Shown: positions 1 through 7,839 of the stretch, piece by piece | Position numbering within the stretch: the stretch's first letter is position 1 | Layout: each line of letters begins with the position of its first letter | Source: Psychrobacter sp. Pi2-52 | Lineage (GTDB): Bacteria; Pseudomonadota; Gammaproteobacteria; Pseudomonadales; Moraxellaceae | DNA length: 64,000 nt | Reading direction: 5' to 3' | Assembly (NCBI RefSeq): GCF_904846705.1 | Contig: NZ_CAJHBS010000005.1 | Location: 62,001 to 126,000, forward strand | Made by a program: the position numbers and the translations under genes | The notes under the pieces: model-generated | What the model was told of the DNA's origin: nothing | The model's input: the letters and a program-made list of their open reading frames with translations, nothing else | Databases searched by the model: none

Positions 1-1342
1 GCGCAAACAAGTCAAAGTAGAAGCCGCCGAGCAAGCGATCATCAGCGTCGAATAATTGATAAAAACTCACATCGTCATGCCAGCGAGAGACTGAGTCACT
101 TTCTGCATCCTTATGACCTTGCTCTTGTACTTTGATACCGTATAGACGCTCAACGATAGTAAACAAGCCATTAATCACTTTAGGTAATGGGAAATATGGA
201 CGAATTTCCTCTCGCGATAAGCTGAATTCACTTTGTTTTACCTTTTCAGCGATGTAGGCGCTATCCCACGGTTGCAATTCGTCAATGCCATAATCGCTAG
301 CGTATTTCTGTAGCTGTGCCAAATCTGCTTTGGCAGCAGGGGTTGCTTGCGTTGCTAAGTCACGTAAGAATGTTTCAACTTCTAAGACGCTATCTGCCAT
401 CTTGGTCGATAGCGATACTTCAGCATAATTTGCAAAACCAAGTAGCTTGGCTTTTTGCTCACGTAATGAGAGGATTTGACTCATATTGTCAGCATTATTT
501 AATGAGTTTCCTTTTGCATTGGTATGCGTATCAAATTCAGAGGCGCGTGTGACGTAAGCATGATACAACGTCTCACGCAGGCTACGATCGTCCGCATGAG
601 TCATGATCGCTAGATATACAGGAATATTTAAACTGGCCACATAATAAGGCGTTGGAAGCGCATCTATATCTGTTTGACTCAGAGTGCCATTAGTAAGCTC
701 ACGCGCTTTGTATTGCTCACCTGCATCTGCCAATAGTGCCAAACCACTCTCTGTTAAGCCTTTTAATTGAGAGTCTTCTAAAGGCAGGGCAAATGCTTGC
801 GTCGCATCCAAGATATTGTCCGAAAAGGTTGCAGACAGGGTCGATAACTCACTTTGGATAGCGGCAAACTTTTCTTGCTCAGCTTGAGGTAACGCAACGC
901 CTGATAACTCAAAGCTACGTAATGCCAGTTCGATTGCACGTGCACGAGCAGGCTCTAACGTAGCAAAGAAATCTGTGTCATTGACGATAGTTTGATAGCG
1001 ATTAAACAAAGGCTGATGTTGGCCCACTCGCGTACCGTAAGCAGATAGCTTTGGTAGCAGCTCATGGTGAACATGACGAATCTCATCGTTGCTCATCACG
1101 CTATTGAGATGCGACAAAATACCCCAGCTACGATCTAATGCCAAATTGATATGGTCAAAGCTCATCACATCTGCCAAAGCTTGTTCAGCGCTTATTTTTT
1201 CAGCACTGTCACTTTCTATCGCGGTTAAGGTATCTAAAAAAGCATTGGCAGCATCAATAGCGTCAATTACTTGGTTCTGTAATGTATGTGGTGCAGTGTC
1301 GGTAAAATCGACAAGGCGTAAATCTAAAGGAGAAGGTGTCAT
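1..1342 (-). CDS. prlC: Oligopeptidase A, M3 family (N-terminal part, runs off the left edge)
   Basis: Reading the minus strand from the ATG at 1342 gives an uninterrupted frame of 447 codons to the window edge, beginning MTPSPLDLRLVDF. It contains segments typical of the helical N-terminal half of M3 thimet-type oligopeptidases, such as TPYYVASLNIPVYLAIMTHA, SLRETLYHAYVTRASE, LREQKAKLLGFANYAEVSL and, near the edge, LLGGFYFDLFA. The family is about 680 residues long, so roughly the last third, with the HExxH zinc site, lies outside the window. These cytoplasmic enzymes degrade oligopeptides, including cleaved signal peptides. Two sizeable plus-strand frames inside this stretch are opposite-strand shadows. 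The gene is divergent from the Balon gene. The family call is secure; the prlC symbol is inferred from family membership. Confidence 0.88.
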   Translation of the reverse strand, partial: MTPSPLDLRLVDFTDTAPHTLQNQVIDAIDAANAFLDTLTAIESDSAEKISAEQALADVMSFDHINLALDRSWGILSHLNSVMSNDEIRHVHHELLPKLSAYGTRVGQHQPLFNRYQTIVNDTDFFATLEPARARAIELALRSFELSGVALPQAEQEKFAAIQSELSTLSATFSDNILDATQAFALPLEDSQLKGLTESGLALLADAGEQYKARELTNGTLSQTDIDALPTPYYVASLNIPVYLAIMTHADDRSLRETLYHAYVTRASEFDTHTNAKGNSLNNADNMSQILSLREQKAKLLGFANYAEVSLSTKMADSVLEVETFLRDLATQATPAAKADLAQLQKYASDYGIDELQPWDSAYIAEKVKQSEFSLSREEIRPYFPLPKVINGLFTIVERLYGIKVQEQGHKDAESDSVSRWHDDVSFYQLFDADDRLLGGFYFDLFA

Positions 1343-1838
1343 ATAGGTATCCGATATCAATGAATTATTATTAATCAAAATGAGAATGAGATAAATCTGG
1401 CTACTATTGAAATATACAGTGTGTTCTTATTTTATATATAGATTATATAAAAGATGGGTTCGTTTGGTAAAAATACAACCTAAGCATTTTTATACGATTC
1501 AAGTGAGTAAAGCAGTGCTAGCAATCTGAAAGTAAATATCGAAATTTTGACACTTAGATTCCACTTCTTAAGATAATTATCTGAATGTGTAGTTATGCTC
1601 GCTAAGGCATTTCTTTAACAATATAGAGTGCTCTACTTACAAAGCGCTATCATTTGCTTGCAAATTAACCCTACAGGGAGTGGGGTATAGCTGTTAGCAT
1701 CAAGATAATGGAATTTAAATATTATGCATCGACAGGATGCAAGAAAAACACGGACAGAAATTTCTATGTTCATAACAGTATATGAGTGAAGAAATACATA
1801 AAGTTAAAAATGAACGATAATAAAACAAGGAGCAATAT
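1343..1838. other. Intergenic region between divergent prlC and the Balon gene
   Basis: An AT-rich stretch of about 500 bases with no convincing gene. It must hold the promoters of both divergent genes. I could not pick a clear -35/-10 pair for either. A strong ribosome-binding site (aaggagcaatat) directly precedes the Balon start at 1839. Its length suggests more regulatory input than a minimal divergent promoter. Confidence 0.5.
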
Positions 1839-2951
1839 ATGAAAGCGACTCTTAAAAGTTTACGTGAAACTAAAGCGAATCCTGCTGTAAGTATCTTTGT
1901 TAAAACGCATCGTGAACATCCAGCTAATGAGCAAGATCCTATCGCTCTAAAAAACCAATTGAAAGTTGCCGAAGATCGTCTGACAAAAGAGTACGATAAA
2001 CGCACAGCGACTACCATTCTAGATAATATTCAAAATAAAATCAGTGAGCTCAATCACAATTATAACCTCGATACATTAGCTATATTTGCTAGCACAGATG
2101 ATGTACAAGTTATCCGTATGCCAATTGATACAACAGAACGCGTTGTGATCTCAGATAGATTTGCTACTCGTGATTTGGTTCGAGATATGGCAAGTGCGGT
2201 ACATTACTATACCGTGGTCCTAACTCGTGATAATGCTCGTTTGATTGAAGCGTCTAATGATCGCGTCGTGAGAGAGTTCGATAAAGATGACGATGCACAA
2301 AACAACATGGAGAACATTCAGTTCCCTGTTGAAAATAACGGACTATATACAACAGGTGACGGTGGCTCAGATCGCTCATCAAACAACGAAAGCAGTCACT
2401 TAAAAGAATTCTTTAACCAAGTTGATAAAAGTGTCCAAGAATTGTGGGGCGAGCATAAAATGCCTCTTGTCATAGTTGGTGATGCAAAAAATATTGGCTA
2501 CTATAAAGAAGTCTGCGATCGTCCAGATAATATCATTGCTACAGTATCGAATGCGACCAATCTAGAAGATGGTAGTGCACAGCATATCGTTGACAGTGTG
2601 CAAGAAGCTGTAGAAGAGTATCGCACATCGCTGCACAAAGCTGCATTGGGTGAAATAGATAAAGCTCGCGGTGCGAATATGTTGCAGACTGATTTGCAGG
2701 AAGTATATCGCAGTGCTTTCCAAGGAGCTGGTGAGACACTTTATGTACGCCGTGGTTATATACAATCCGCTAAGATTGACGAGAAAGCACAAACGTTAAG
2801 CCCTGCCAATGATGCGACTACGGAAGGCATCACAGATGATGCAATCGGTGAAATCATCGAACACGTCATTCATAATGGCGGCGAAGCTGTATTTATGCCA
2901 CAAGACATCATGGGCGAAGATCAACCAATAGCGTTAGTAACTCGATACTAA
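1839..2951 (+). CDS. Balon-type ribosome hibernation factor (eRF1/Pelota-like)
   Basis: This 370-residue protein matches, as I recall it, the Balon family (AOC03_06830-type ribosome hibernation factor) first described from Psychrobacter urativorans. Balon is related to archaeal/eukaryotic aRF1 and Pelota. It occupies the ribosomal A site together with EF-Tu during cold or stationary-phase stress. Three domains can be laid out: residues 1-115 (decoding-site side), about 120-265 (middle domain, with LVIVGDAKNIGYYKEV as in eRF1 domain 2) and about 270-370 (C-terminal domain ending in an acidic loop and VTRY). Where eRF1 carries GGQ, this protein has a polar loop, GDGGSDRSSNNESS, at residues 173-186. 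It therefore should not hydrolyse peptidyl-tRNA, which is inference. The start is fixed by the ribosome-binding site aaggag. It is monocistronic, with a hairpin terminator at 3052. The family call is strong; the function is taken from the family. Confidence 0.9.
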   Translation: MKATLKSLRETKANPAVSIFVKTHREHPANEQDPIALKNQLKVAEDRLTKEYDKRTATTILDNIQNKISELNHNYNLDTLAIFASTDDVQVIRMPIDTTERVVISDRFATRDLVRDMASAVHYYTVVLTRDNARLIEASNDRVVREFDKDDDAQNNMENIQFPVENNGLYTTGDGGSDRSSNNESSHLKEFFNQVDKSVQELWGEHKMPLVIVGDAKNIGYYKEVCDRPDNIIATVSNATNLEDGSAQHIVDSVQEAVEEYRTSLHKAALGEIDKARGANMLQTDLQEVYRSAFQGAGETLYVRRGYIQSAKIDEKAQTLSPANDATTEGITDDAIGEIIEHVIHNGGEAVFMPQDIMGEDQPIALVTRY

Positions 2952-2979
2952 TCTGACGCTGACACCTATGCGCGATGTT

Positions 2980-3029
2980 CATTTATGAATCAGCCATTTA
3001 TGAATCAGCCATTTATGAATTAGCCATTA
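2980..3029. repeat. Three tandem 15-bp repeats in the Balon 3' untranslated region
   Basis: The unit catttatgaatcagc occurs at 2980-2994 and 2995-3009, and with one change (catttatgaattagc) at 3010-3024, followed by a five-base partial unit. The repeats lie between the Balon stop codon and its terminator. They are too few and lack spacers, so this is not CRISPR. Replication slippage is the likely origin, and copy number may vary between strains. Confidence 0.85.
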
Positions 3030-3051
3030 ATAATACATAGGTGTAATATGG

Positions 3052-3086
3052 GAGCATTGGTTCAGTATGAGCCAGTGCTCTTTTTA
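3052..3086 (+). terminator. Intrinsic terminator of the Balon gene
   Basis: A 13-base stem (gagcattggttca paired with tgagccagtgctc, with G-U pairs) has a 3-base loop and is followed by five T. It ends the Balon transcript about 100 bases after the stop codon. Confidence 0.85.
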
Positions 3087-3174
3087 TGTCTGTCATTACC
3101 ATCACTATGGGTGTTGTCGTAGCTGAGCTATTGATCTTTACTCCATAAATAATGAGCGTACAACTAACCAAACT

Positions 3175-3930
3175 ATGACTACCACCTCTTTTGTTTTAAC
3201 CAGCTACAATATCCACAAAGGCATGTCACCGCTGAATCGCCAAGTGAAGATGCAAGGTATTGCTCAGGCGCTAGAGTCTGTCGGTTCAGACGTCTTGTGT
3301 TTGCAAGAAGTGCAAGGCCAAAACCTCAAACGCAATATGCAGTATAACGAGTACCCAGATCAGTCTCAGCATGAATGGTTTGGCGAATTTTTAGATCTAC
3401 AAAACAGTTATGGTAAAAACTCAGAGTACGAAAACGGCCATCACGGCAATGCCGTATTGAGTCGCTTCCCGCTAGATCCCAAACACAATGTAAATATTAC
3501 GGTCAATAAGCTTGAGCAGCGCGGGGTTCTGCACTGTGAGGTACAGCCTATCGGTTGGGAGATGCCAGTTGTGGTGCTGTGCGCACATTTGAACTTGTTT
3601 GAGCGGGATCGTATCAAGCAGTATCAAGCGATTAGTGACTATGTTCGAAATGAGATTGCGCCGAATCAACCGCTCATCTTGGCAGGCGACTTTAATGATT
3701 GGAAAAAGATGTCTTGTGACAAACTGGCATCAGATCTCGGTATGATAGAAGCGTTCAAACATTGTCATGGCAAGCTGTTGCCAACCTTTCCCGCAAAACT
3801 GCCAGTACTCAGCTTAGATCGTATCTACGTGCGCAATTTGCTTGTGAAGGATGCTTGGGTACACACTGGAAAACCTTGGTCATCGCTATCAGATCACCTG
3901 CCCATTAGTGCAGAGCTGATGTTGCCCTAA
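3175..3930 (+). CDS. Endonuclease/exonuclease/phosphatase (EEP) family protein
   Basis: The 251-residue protein carries the EEP (DNase I-like) metal-dependent phosphodiesterase motifs in order: TSYNIHKG (Asn12, residues 9-16), LCLQEVQG (Glu45), a central NAVLSRFPL segment, LAGDFNDW and the closing SDHLPI with the catalytic Asp-His. Members cleave phosphodiester bonds in nucleic acids, phospholipids or other substrates. The sequence alone does not show which. There is no signal peptide or membrane segment, so it is probably cytoplasmic. No clear ribosome-binding site precedes the ATG, so the start is less certain than the family. It stands alone, between the Balon terminator and the next gene. 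Confidence 0.88.
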   Translation: MTTTSFVLTSYNIHKGMSPLNRQVKMQGIAQALESVGSDVLCLQEVQGQNLKRNMQYNEYPDQSQHEWFGEFLDLQNSYGKNSEYENGHHGNAVLSRFPLDPKHNVNITVNKLEQRGVLHCEVQPIGWEMPVVVLCAHLNLFERDRIKQYQAISDYVRNEIAPNQPLILAGDFNDWKKMSCDKLASDLGMIEAFKHCHGKLLPTFPAKLPVLSLDRIYVRNLLVKDAWVHTGKPWSSLSDHLPISAELMLP

Positions 3931-4116
3931 TACCTAACTATAATAATTCGTCTAAATGTATTATATTGGCAATCTATCGATATATGAACAATTGTCTTTA
4001 TTGATCATATTATTGATTAACCATGTTCTCGATTGAAAGTGCTATTAACAGCACAACGTTTCAATAAAATAGATAACAAGTACAGCCTAATAAACAAAAT
4101 ATAAGGATATTCTACG

Positions 4117-5148
4117 ATGGCAACAGCGTCTACTACTGATGATAATCACCAAGCTAACCACAACATACCTAAGACACAGCACGCCGTACTCATACGCGAG
4201 TTCGGTGAGCCGGAAGTAATGAAATATCAAGATGGTGCTGATGTCCCTGAGCTACAGGACGACCAAGTACTGGTAAAAATTGCCTATGCTGGGATTAACC
4301 CTGTCGATTATAAAACCCGCCAAGGTAAAGGCTGGGGTGCGGAAAACATCCGTAAAGACAAGTTTGAGAATGATCAGCCAGCTATTTTAGGATTCGATGT
4401 ATCAGGCGAAGTAGTCAGCAGTAATAGCGATGAGTTTGCTGTCGGCGATAGAGTAGCGGCTTTGACCTTTAGCGGTGGTGGTTACGCGCAATATGTGGCA
4501 GTAGATGCCAAGTTGCTTGCGAAAGTACCAGAAGGTGTCACTTTAGAGCAGGCAGGTGCTTTGCCTTGTATCGGACAAACGGCACTACAATTTGTGGATT
4601 TTGCTGATATAAAAACAGGCGAGCATGTGGTGATTAATGCACCAGCAGGTGGTGTTGGTCATTTACTAATCCAATTGCTCATGAATAAAGTGGCACAAGA
4701 TAACATCAAGGTGACGGTAATTTGCTCACCAGAAAAGTACGCCAAGCTTGATGAGTTGATAGACGTATCTAAGCTGGCGGGTTGGATAGATTATACCAAA
4801 GATGAAGCGTTTCCTGATCTACAAGCCGACGTGCTGCTTGATTTAGTCGGTGACGAAGCAGGTGTCCGCGCGCTTAGCGTTCTCAAGACAGGTGCTCGAG
4901 TAAATGTGTTGCCAACTATCTGGGTTGATAAGCTCAAAGAAGCCGGTCAGCAAAAAGACTTGGAAGTAGCAGGTTACAAAGCGCAGCGTAGTGGTCAAGA
5001 TATGGCGCGTATTTTACAGGAAGTGGCCGATGGTAAGCTGACTTTGAAGATTCAAAAAACCTATCCACTCTCAGAAGTTGTTGCAGCGCACCATGAGCTA
5101 CAAAAAGGCGATGCTTTTGGCAAGATTGTCTTAGCGGCAGCTGAGTGA
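4117..5148 (+). CDS. Zinc-free medium-chain dehydrogenase, NADP-dependent quinone oxidoreductase-like
   Basis: At 343 residues this fits the MDR superfamily. The N-terminal GroES-like domain shows AYAGINPVDYKTRQ, ILGFDVSGEV and VGDRVAAL. The Rossmann domain starts with LPCIGQTALQ and has the nucleotide-binding NAPAGGVGHLLIQL. No cysteine cluster for structural zinc and no catalytic Cys/His zinc ligands are visible, which points to the quinone-oxidoreductase branch rather than to alcohol dehydrogenases. Such enzymes reduce quinones or enones with NADPH; the substrate is unknown here. The first 20 residues are a polar extension. A ribosome-binding site (aaggatattctacg) supports the start. Confidence 0.88.
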   Translation: MATASTTDDNHQANHNIPKTQHAVLIREFGEPEVMKYQDGADVPELQDDQVLVKIAYAGINPVDYKTRQGKGWGAENIRKDKFENDQPAILGFDVSGEVVSSNSDEFAVGDRVAALTFSGGGYAQYVAVDAKLLAKVPEGVTLEQAGALPCIGQTALQFVDFADIKTGEHVVINAPAGGVGHLLIQLLMNKVAQDNIKVTVICSPEKYAKLDELIDVSKLAGWIDYTKDEAFPDLQADVLLDLVGDEAGVRALSVLKTGARVNVLPTIWVDKLKEAGQQKDLEVAGYKAQRSGQDMARILQEVADGKLTLKIQKTYPLSEVVAAHHELQKGDAFGKIVLAAAE

Positions 5149-5343
5149 ATGTCAAGATTGCCCAAATATTAGGTAGTGTTTGGTAGGATTTATTAGTAAG
5201 GGGATATCTGTTGAAACCCAGTAAACCTAACTGATGATTTAACAAATCATACAAAAGTTTTATTTTGGACAACAGAACGTCCCTGTAGTCTTCGCTTATT
5301 TATCATAGGATAGAAAGCGAACGATACTAATAAAGGGAATAAT

Positions 5344-6201
5344 ATGACTATCAACAATAAGACCAGCAATGAAAAAACAGATGACCACATTGCTTATGAA
5401 TCCAAAGTCCGTGCAGAAATAGAAGCATGGAAGAACCCTGATAAAGGGATTTTGGATAAGACGCTCGCAGTGCTTAATACCCCTGTGGTAGCAGCCGGTG
5501 ATGCGTTAATGGAGGCTCCACAATTTGGCGATTCTCTAAAAAAAGCAACTGAGGAAACGATTACTGCTTTGAGTGATGCAGCCAATTGGACATTGGACAC
5601 TCAAGACGTTATTGATAGCTATCAAGAGATAGCGGATGTTGATAGCTCCTCGATTGCAACACTAGCTGATATTAAACGTCTACCCATTGTGGTTGTAGAC
5701 AAACAAGTTAAGTTTTTCAAAAGCAAATATGTAGCGCTAACCAGTGCGCAAGGGGTGACTACAGGGGTCGTAGGCTGGGCAGGTATCCCTGCTGATGTCG
5801 TTGGGCTTATTACAGCCAATCTACGTGCGATTGGGGAATATGCAACGTACTATGGCTTTGATATCAATAATGAAGGCGAGCAGCTATTTGCTATGTCTTT
5901 GTTGGCTGTAGCAACTTCTGCCTCTGTTGAAGAGCGTAAAGCGGCGTTAGATGACACTCAGGCAATGATTAAAGATCCACAAACTCAAGCATTCAATCAG
6001 ATTAATGAAGAAGTCGTGTCTCGTGTACTGCGTCAGACAGCGACTAAAGTAGCCACTAACATCGTTAAGACAAAAGCGGCGCAAATCATTCCAGCGGTAG
6101 GCGCAGTAGTCGCAGGTGGTGTTAATGCTAGCTACACTGCTAATGTGTGTGAAGCTGCTTATCAGTGTTACCGTGAGCGTTTTTTGGATCGCATTGCATA
6201 A
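5344..6201 (+). CDS. EcsC family protein
   Basis: This 285-residue protein shows EcsC-family features: an N-terminal YESKVRAEIEAWKNPDKG segment; a central Gly/Ala-rich hydrophobic hairpin around VVGWAGIPADVVGLITANLR; IGEYATYYGFD; and a C-terminal hydrophobic glycine-rich stretch, IIPAVGAVVAGGVNASYTA. The family is named after a protein of the Bacillus Ecs locus, and its biochemical role is not established. The hydrophobic segments suggest membrane association. A good ribosome-binding site (aaagggaataat) precedes the ATG. It converges with the minus-strand AlkB-like gene about 30 bases downstream. Confidence 0.85.
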   Translation: MTINNKTSNEKTDDHIAYESKVRAEIEAWKNPDKGILDKTLAVLNTPVVAAGDALMEAPQFGDSLKKATEETITALSDAANWTLDTQDVIDSYQEIADVDSSSIATLADIKRLPIVVVDKQVKFFKSKYVALTSAQGVTTGVVGWAGIPADVVGLITANLRAIGEYATYYGFDINNEGEQLFAMSLLAVATSASVEERKAALDDTQAMIKDPQTQAFNQINEEVVSRVLRQTATKVATNIVKTKAAQIIPAVGAVVAGGVNASYTANVCEAAYQCYRERFLDRIA

Positions 6202-6233
6202 ATATCAGATGACTCGTTAAGTCAGCGATAGTA

Positions 6234-6851
6234 TCAAGATGTAAGCATATGCCGAAACGTTAGACTGATTCGCCCAGCATCGATCGTCTTTGTCTTAGTA
6301 ATCGTATGCTTCCAAAAGGTTTGTGTGTCACCATGCATCACAACGAGCTGACCAGACTCAAGATAAAGTTCAACTTTGTCTTGAGTTTTTTTATGCTTAA
6401 AAACAAATTTACGTGTTGCACCAAGCGATAAGGAGGTGATGACTGGTTGATGACCGAGCTCTTTTTCGTCATCAGCATGGTAGCCCATACCATCAGCGCC
6501 AGAAGGATAGTAATTAAGTAAGCAGGTATTAAAATTGGCAGTTACGCCAACATCTGCTAAAGCTTGTTCGATTTTCTGTTTCACGTGAAACACTACATCT
6601 GACCATGAAACGGTTTGCCGCACGTGTCCTGAATATTGATAGTCTGCATCTGTATCTCCCATCCAAACGATTTGCCGAGTAGTTATATGGGTCTTACCAA
6701 ATAACGTCACGATGTCTGGCTGCCAAGGTAGCTCATTTAGTAGAGTATTATAAAGGGCAGTGGCATCGTCGATAATCACGCCTAGATCATTCACCTTACC
6801 ATCATAGGGTAGTAAGTTATCCGTGGGTGCAGGAGCAAAGAGGTCAGTCAT
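6234..6851 (-). CDS. AlkB-like 2-oxoglutarate/Fe(II)-dependent dioxygenase
   Basis: The 205-residue protein has the AlkB-type double-stranded beta-helix signature. LNYYPSGADGMGYHADDE supplies His125 and Asp127 of the iron triad, the third ligand is His182 in FWKHTITKT, and Arg194 and Arg200 in GRISLTFR bind 2-oxoglutarate. Close homologues repair N-alkylated bases in DNA or RNA by oxidative demethylation. The lack of long extensions fits the compact bacterial and ALKBH2/3-like group. Codons 87-92 (V-F-H-V-K-Q) contain an exact palindromic parS-like site. The next gene on the same strand starts upstream across a 20-base gap, so the two are probably co-transcribed. Confidence 0.9.
   Translation of the reverse strand: MTDLFAPAPTDNLLPYDGKVNDLGVIIDDATALYNTLLNELPWQPDIVTLFGKTHITTRQIVWMGDTDADYQYSGHVRQTVSWSDVVFHVKQKIEQALADVGVTANFNTCLLNYYPSGADGMGYHADDEKELGHQPVITSLSLGATRKFVFKHKKTQDKVELYLESGQLVVMHGDTQTFWKHTITKTKTIDAGRISLTFRHMLTS
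6577..6592. other. parS: parS-like centromere site (ParB-binding palindrome)
   Basis: The 16 bases TGTTTCACGTGAAACA form a perfect palindrome that fits the well-known bacterial parS consensus at every position. The site lies inside the AlkB-like coding sequence, as is common for parS. ParB spreads from such sites and links the origin region to ParA and SMC. I found no second full match in the window. No parA or parB genes are present here. Binding is inferred from the exact match. Confidence 0.85.
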
Positions 6852-6871
6852 AATTCAGTCGTTATAAATCC

Positions 6872-7762
6872 TTATTTACTGCTTTGATAGTGCTCGTTGA
6901 TAATTTGAGCACATAGTTCAGGCGCTTCCATTGGCAATAGATGACCATAATCTGACAGCGAAATAAGACTGCTATCTGGGACAAACTTTTTCCATTGCTT
7001 TCGTACTTTATCATTGATGAACAGGGTAGGCTTGCCTGTAATCAACGTGTAAGGACAGCGTAGTTTCTTGAGCGCAGCATCGATATGAGGGGCGCCAAAA
7101 TAATTGGCCAGCTCTTGTTCTGGTGCAAACATAAGCGTATAGCTACCATCTGCATTCTTGCTCAAGCTTTGCTCAGCAAACACTTGCAAATGCTCATCGC
7201 TGATACGCTTATAAGCACGCTGCGCACGTAGGCTCTCGTAATAACTATGGGTACTTGGCCAAGTAGATTGCTTGGTTAACGTGCTTTTGAAAGGCTCGCG
7301 GCTTAGTAGGACAGAGCGTGGCAAAAGGTTATATAAGGTAGTTTGGTTTCTGGTAAATGTGACAGGCTCGATCAAGTATAACTGTGAAAATAGCTCTGGA
7401 CGTTTGGCAGCTGCCATTGCTGTGGCTGTTGCGCCTTGCGAATGACCAATACCGACGACAGGCTTATCTTGGGTCTTTTCTAAAAACTCAATCAGCATAT
7501 CAGCATCTTGCTCGCGCGTCAGACGACGGCTCTGCGGCTTATCATACCAGTAGCCACGTAGAGCAAGTGAGCTGATATCAAATTCGGTGGATAGCTTACT
7601 CAATAGTGGTGTATAAGTACCAACAGTAAAACTATTGCCACTATAAAAATGTGCTGGCGCGCGGGGAGTAGAGCTTGAGTCTAACGACTGATTAAATTGG
7701 CTAAGGTCATAATAGCGAGCCTGTTTTCCGCCAAGATTAATACGGTTTGTGAATGCTTCCAT
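6872..7762 (-). CDS. Alpha/beta hydrolase
   Basis: The 296-residue protein has the alpha/beta-hydrolase fold layout. An oxyanion-side segment, HFYSGNSFTVGTY, is at about 38-50. The nucleophile elbow GIGHSQGA places Ser108. The acid probably lies in the CPYTLITGKPTLFIND region, and the catalytic His is in LSDYGHLLPMEAPE near the C terminus. No signal peptide is visible. The substrate cannot be read from the sequence; lipases, esterases and haloperoxidase-like hydrolases share this pattern. It lies directly upstream of the AlkB-like gene on the same strand. Confidence 0.85.
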   Translation of the reverse strand: MEAFTNRINLGGKQARYYDLSQFNQSLDSSSTPRAPAHFYSGNSFTVGTYTPLLSKLSTEFDISSLALRGYWYDKPQSRRLTREQDADMLIEFLEKTQDKPVVGIGHSQGATATAMAAAKRPELFSQLYLIEPVTFTRNQTTLYNLLPRSVLLSREPFKSTLTKQSTWPSTHSYYESLRAQRAYKRISDEHLQVFAEQSLSKNADGSYTLMFAPEQELANYFGAPHIDAALKKLRCPYTLITGKPTLFINDKVRKQWKKFVPDSSLISLSDYGHLLPMEAPELCAQIINEHYQSSK

Positions 7763-7839
7763 AAAATAAACACTTCCTTGTGACTTATTTTGAGTGATTT
7801 TTTTGTAGATTGTCTTCTTATGATTGCTCTTAATGAATC

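Noticed and set aside
316..1346. Two plus-strand frames (316-552 and 1089-1346)
   Set aside because: They lie opposite the clear minus-strand PrlC reading frame and resemble no family.
2980..3029. Repeats considered as a CRISPR array
   Set aside because: Units are contiguous without spacers, short and only three in number.
3211..3226. DnaA-box-like TATCCACA
   Set aside because: A single imperfect match inside a coding region, with no cluster or AT-rich unwinding element near.
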